In this document: piece after piece, positions 60,851 to 64,000 of the stretch
Layout of the letters: each line of letters opens with the position of its first letter
How positions within the stretch are numbered: position 1 is the first letter of the stretch
Source of the DNA: Kitasatospora sp. MAA4
GTDB lineage: Bacteria > Actinomycetota > Actinomycetes > Streptomycetales > Streptomycetaceae
NCBI RefSeq assembly: GCF_029893355.1
Contig: NZ_JARZAI010000002.1
Span: 124,001-188,000 of the forward strand
DNA length: 64,000 nucleotides
Reading direction: 5' to 3'
Program-made: the position numbers and the translations under genes
Notes under the pieces: generated by a model
Told to the model about the DNA's origin: nothing
Database searches by the model: none
The model's input: the letters and a program-made list of their open reading frames with translations, nothing else

Positions 60851-63183
60851 CCGCCGCGCAACCGGGCACCGCCGTCGGCGAGGCCGTGCTGCGCCGCCGG
60901 GTCACCGTCCGGGGCGTGGTGCAGGGCGTCGGCTTCCGGCCCTTCGTCTACACCCTGGCCACCGGCCTCGGGTTGGCCGGGCAGGTCAGCAACACCGGCG
61001 AGGGCGTGATCGCGGAGGTCGAGGGCGCGCCCGGCGCGGTGGCGCAGTTCTGCGACCGGATCGCCACCGACGCGCCGCCGCTGGCCGTGGTGGAGTCCGT
61101 CGACCACCAGGAGCTCGCCGCCGCCGGGGGCTCCGGCTTCGCCATCCTCGCCTCGCGCACCGGCGGCCCGGCCCGCACCCTGGTCTCCCCGGACGTCGCC
61201 ACCTGCGCCGACTGCCTCGCCGAGCTGGCCGATCCTGCCGACCGCCGTTACCGGCATCCGTTCATCACCTGCACCCACTGCGGGCCGCGCTTCACCATCG
61301 TCACCGGGCTGCCCTACGACCGGGCGCACACCACGATGGCCGGCTTCCCGATGTGCGCGGACTGCGCGCGCGAGTACGCGGACCCGGCCGACCGGCGCTT
61401 CCACGCGCAGCCGGTCGCCTGCCACGCCTGCGGGCCGCGGCTGCGCCTGCTGCCGGACGACGGCGCCGGGGCGGACCCGATTGCGGCGGCCCGCGGGTTG
61501 CTCTCCGCGGGCGCGATCCTCGCCGTCAAGGGCCTGGGCGGCTACCACCTGGCCTGCGACGCGACCGACGCCGCTGCCGTCGCCCGGCTGCGCCGGCGCA
61601 AGGCGCGCGGCGACAAGCCGTTCGCGCTGATGGCCCGCAGTCCCGAGGACGTCGAGCGGCTGGTCGAGCTGGGCTCGGCCGAACGGGCGCTGCTGGCCGG
61701 CGGCATCCGACCGATCGTCCTGCTGCGAAAGCGGCTTGACGAGTCATCGGAGCTGGCGCAGGCCGTGGCGCCGGGCAGCCCGGACCTCGGGGTGATGCTG
61801 CCCTACACGCCGCTGCACCACCTGCTGCTCGGCCTGCCCGGGGACCCGCCGGGCCCCCGGCTGCTCGTGATGACCAGCGGCAACCTGTCCGGCGAGCCGA
61901 TCGTCACCGACGACGCCGAGGCGCTGGAACGGCTGGCGCACCTGGCCGACGCCTGGCTCACGCACGACCGGCCGATCCACGTGCCCTGCGACGACTCTGT
62001 GCTGCGCATCTGCGACGGTGCTCCGCTGATGCTGCGCCGCTCGCGCGGCTATGCGCCGCTGCCGGTGGCGCTGCCGGTACCGGTGCGGGCGGCGCTCGCC
62101 GTCGGGGGAGACCTGAAGAACACCTTCTGCCTCGCCGAGGGCCGCCGGGCCTGGCTCTCGGCGCACATCGGGGACATGGACGACCTCGCCACCCAGCACG
62201 CCTTCGAGCGCGCCGAGGCGCAGTTGGAGTCGATCACCGGGGTGCGCCCGGCGCTGCTGGCCGCCGACCGGCACCCGGCCTACCGCTCCGGCCGCTGGGC
62301 CGAACGGCATCGCGGTGAGCGTCAGTTGGCCAAGGTCCAGCATCACCACGCGCATATCGCCTCGGCGATGGCCGAACACGGCCTGGACGGCGGGCGCCCG
62401 GTGATCGGGGTCGCCTTCGACGGGACGGGATACGGCGAGGACGGCGCGGTCTGGGGCGGCGAGATCCTGCTGGCCGACTACGACGGCTACCGCCGCTTCG
62501 GACAGTTGGCCTATGTTCCGCTCCCCGGTGGCGACGCCGCCGTGCACCGCCCGTACCGGATGGCGCTGGCCCACCTGCGCGCGGCGGGCCTGCCCTGGAC
62601 GCCCGACCTGCCCTGTGTGGCGGCCTGTCCGCCCGATGAACTCAGGCTGCTGGAACGCCAGTTGGAGCGCGATCTGAACTGCGTGCCGACCTCCAGCATG
62701 GGCCGGCTGTTCGACGCCGTCTCCTCGCTGGCGGGTGTCTGCCAGCTGGCCGGCTATGAGGCGCAGGCCGCCATCGAGTTGGAGGCGGCGGCACTGGCCG
62801 CGGTGGTGGACGGCCTCGGCTACGCCTTCGACCTGCGCCCGGGGCCGTCGGGGCGGCTGCTCGCCGATCCGGCGCCGGTGCTGGCGGCCGTGGTCGCCGA
62901 CCTGCGCGCGGGTGCCGCCCGCGCTCTGATCGCGGCCCGCTTCCACGCGGCGGTGGCCGACCTGGTGCGCCGGTTCTGCGCGGCCGCGCGCGCCGAGACC
63001 GGCCTGGACACCGTCGCGCTGAGTGGCGGGGTGTTCGCCAACACCGTGCTCTCCTCGGCCTGTTCGGCGGACCTGACCCGGGACGGCTTCACCGTCCTGC
63101 GCCACCGGCTGGTCCCGCCGAACGACGGCGGACTGGCCCTGGGGCAGCTGATGGTCGCGGCCCGGTCGCTGACCGACTCCTGA
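60847..63183 (+). CDS. hypF: Carbamoyltransferase HypF
   Basis: The 778-residue protein has an N-terminal acylphosphatase-like domain (VQGVGFRPFVYTLA near 22-35). Two zinc-finger-like regions follow (CADCLAEL, CTHCGPRF, CADCAREY, CHACGPRL), then a YrdC domain (ILAVKGLGGYHLACDAT, GDKPFALMAR) and the Kae1-like carbamoyltransferase domain (VQHHHAHIASAMAEH, GVAFDGTGYGEDGAVWGGE, LSGGVFANTVL). It makes the carbamoyl group that becomes the cyanide ligands of the NiFe centre. GTG 60847 overlaps hypB. The stop codon lies inside a 19-bp repeat shared with 39956-39974. Confidence 0.96.
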   Translation: MTAAQPGTAVGEAVLRRRVTVRGVVQGVGFRPFVYTLATGLGLAGQVSNTGEGVIAEVEGAPGAVAQFCDRIATDAPPLAVVESVDHQELAAAGGSGFAILASRTGGPARTLVSPDVATCADCLAELADPADRRYRHPFITCTHCGPRFTIVTGLPYDRAHTTMAGFPMCADCAREYADPADRRFHAQPVACHACGPRLRLLPDDGAGADPIAAARGLLSAGAILAVKGLGGYHLACDATDAAAVARLRRRKARGDKPFALMARSPEDVERLVELGSAERALLAGGIRPIVLLRKRLDESSELAQAVAPGSPDLGVMLPYTPLHHLLLGLPGDPPGPRLLVMTSGNLSGEPIVTDDAEALERLAHLADAWLTHDRPIHVPCDDSVLRICDGAPLMLRRSRGYAPLPVALPVPVRAALAVGGDLKNTFCLAEGRRAWLSAHIGDMDDLATQHAFERAEAQLESITGVRPALLAADRHPAYRSGRWAERHRGERQLAKVQHHHAHIASAMAEHGLDGGRPVIGVAFDGTGYGEDGAVWGGEILLADYDGYRRFGQLAYVPLPGGDAAVHRPYRMALAHLRAAGLPWTPDLPCVAACPPDELRLLERQLERDLNCVPTSSMGRLFDAVSSLAGVCQLAGYEAQAAIELEAAALAAVVDGLGYAFDLRPGPSGRLLADPAPVLAAVVADLRAGAARALIAARFHAAVADLVRRFCAAARAETGLDTVALSGGVFANTVLSSACSADLTRDGFTVLRHRLVPPNDGGLALGQLMVAARSLTDS

Positions 63184-63191
63184 CTCCCGAC
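63173..63191 (-). repeat. 19-bp sequence shared with the Nudix 3' end, in opposite orientation
   Basis: The reverse complement, GTCGGGAGTCAGGAGTCGG, is identical to 39956-39974. Both copies span a stop codon, here that of hypF at 63181-63183. Confidence 0.85.
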
Positions 63192-63214
63192 TTCCCACAG
63201 CAAGGAGACACCCC

Positions 63215-63526
63215 ATGTGTTTGGCGGTACCCGGCAGAGTGCTGGACATCGAGGAACGGGACGGCACCCGGATGGCCAACGTCGACTTCGGCGGCGTGGT
63301 CAAGGAGGTGTGCCTGGAGTACCTGCCGGACCTGAAGGTCGGCGAGTACGCCATCGTCCACGTCGGATTCGCGTTGCAGCGCCTGGACGAGGAGTCGGCC
63401 AGGCACACCCTGGAGCTCTTCGCCGACCTCGGGATGCTCCAGGAGGAGTTCGGTGATCCCTGGGAACTGGCGGCCAGGGAAGGCGGATTCGTCTTCCCGA
63501 GCGATTTCCAGGAGGCAGAGAAGTGA
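63215..63526 (+). CDS. hypC: Hydrogenase assembly chaperone HypC
   Basis: The 103-residue protein begins [14 protein letters not shown]; Cys2 is the invariant residue that holds the Fe(CN)2CO unit with HypD and contacts the large-subunit precursor. The start follows AAGGAGA. The C-terminal helix ([22 protein letters not shown]) is typical, and about 20 additional residues extend the usual HypC length. It overlaps hypD by four bases (GTGA). Confidence 0.95.
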   Translation: MCLAVPGRVLDIEERDGTRMANVDFGGVVKEVCLEYLPDLKVGEYAIVHVGFALQRLDEESARHTLELFADLGMLQEEFGDPWELAAREGGFVFPSDFQEAEK

Positions 63527-64000
63527 AGTACATCGACGAGTTCCAGGATCCGGAGCTGGCCCGGCGGCTGCTCGACGACATCCACGCCACGGTGACCAGG
63601 CCGTGGGCGCTGATGGAGGTCTGCGGCGGCCAGACGCACACCATCATCCGGCACGGGATCGACCAACTGCTGCCCGATCTGGTGGAGTTGATCCACGGAC
63701 CGGGCTGCCCGGTCTGTGTGACGCCACTGGAGGTGATCGACAAGGCGCTGGAGATCGCGTCCCGTCCGGGGGTGATCTTCTGCTCCTTCGGCGACATGCT
63801 CCGGGTCCCGGGGACCGGCCGCGACCTGTTCCGGGTCCGCAGCGAGGGCGGCGACGTGCGGGTCGTCTACTCGCCGCTGGACGCCCTGCGGATCGCCCAG
63901 CAGAACCCGCAGCACGAGGTGGTGTTCTTCGGCATCGGCTTCGAGACCACCGCCCCGCCCAACGCCATGACGGTCTACCAGGCACGCAAGTTGGGCATCC
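63523..64000 (+). CDS. hypD: Hydrogenase formation protein HypD, N-terminal part (cut by window edge)
   Basis: About 159 residues are present from GTG 63523. The iron-binding motif [11 protein letters not shown] is near residues 31-41, followed by [10 protein letters not shown] and [14 protein letters not shown], all diagnostic of HypD, the iron-sulfur scaffold for assembling the Fe(CN)2CO group. The 4Fe-4S cysteines near the C terminus and the expected hypE lie beyond the window. Confidence 0.95.
   Translation, partial: MKYIDEFQDPELARRLLDDIHATVTRPWALMEVCGGQTHTIIRHGIDQLLPDLVELIHGPGCPVCVTPLEVIDKALEIASRPGVIFCSFGDMLRVPGTGRDLFRVRSEGGDVRVVYSPLDALRIAQQNPQHEVVFFGIGFETTAPPNAMTVYQARKLGI

Overview
The window is high-GC DNA with GTG starts, very tight GTGA/ATGA gene overlaps and streptomycete-type families (LCP proteins, DUF1876, DUF6893, a high-affinity group 1h [NiFe] hydrogenase). 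It most likely comes from a chromosome of Streptomyces, Kitasatospora or a close relative. No rRNA, tRNA, CRISPR array, transposase or phage gene was seen. Both edges cut genes: a halogenase at the left and hypD at the right.

Left third (1-26516): a pyochelin/yersiniabactin-type nonribosomal peptide locus. Divergent from one 0.24-kb region are a rightward operon (salicyl-AMP ligase, salicylate synthase, cation:proton antiporter) and a leftward six-gene operon. The leftward operon holds two NRPSs, a saccharopine-dehydrogenase-like oxidoreductase, a thiazolinyl imide reductase, a type II thioesterase and a methyltransferase, each start overlapping the previous stop. The NRPS line reads ArCP-(Cy-A-[MT-like]-PCP)-(Cy-A-PCP)-(Cy-A-PCP) on the first protein and (docking-Cy-A-MT-PCP-TE) on the second. 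All four adenylation domains carry the complete cysteine pocket code. The prediction is therefore a salicylate-capped tetra-cysteine chain of thiazolines/thiazolidine, two cysteines longer than pyochelin. To its left lie two tandem secreted-protein paralogues and the start of a flavin-dependent halogenase.

Middle (26451-46803): lgt, a lipoprotein and a PF04185-type phosphoesterase with a good PHO-box candidate upstream; two related LCP-family cell-wall ligases facing each other; a 2084-residue secreted RHS/YD-repeat protein with a short hydrophobic, tryptophan-rich tip, followed by a small membrane protein (possible toxin/immunity pair); then housekeeping-type genes (Nudix, zinc-ribbon SDR, 2-hydroxyacid dehydrogenase, VOC, NfeD-like/flotillin pair, DUF1876).

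Right third (46986-64000): an APC permease fused to an OB-fold domain; a two-gene unit of an ARPP-2-like protein and a TROVE/Ro60-like von Willebrand A protein; then a group 1h hydrogenase operon. The latter has hhyS and hhyL, four conserved accessory genes (NifU-like, DUF5947, DUF6084 and an unnamed 470-residue protein), an endopeptidase, a 35-residue DUF6893 peptide, and hypA-hypB-hypF-hypC-hypD. In streptomycetes this enzyme type oxidises trace atmospheric H2 during starvation and sporulation.

The best candidate for something undescribed is the four-cysteine siderophore-like line. Notable details are the altered second cyclisation domain, the near-identical second and third A domains, and the cysteine-nucleophile thioesterase. 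The RHS tip/membrane-protein pair and the TROVE-like/ARPP-2 pair are secondary candidates.
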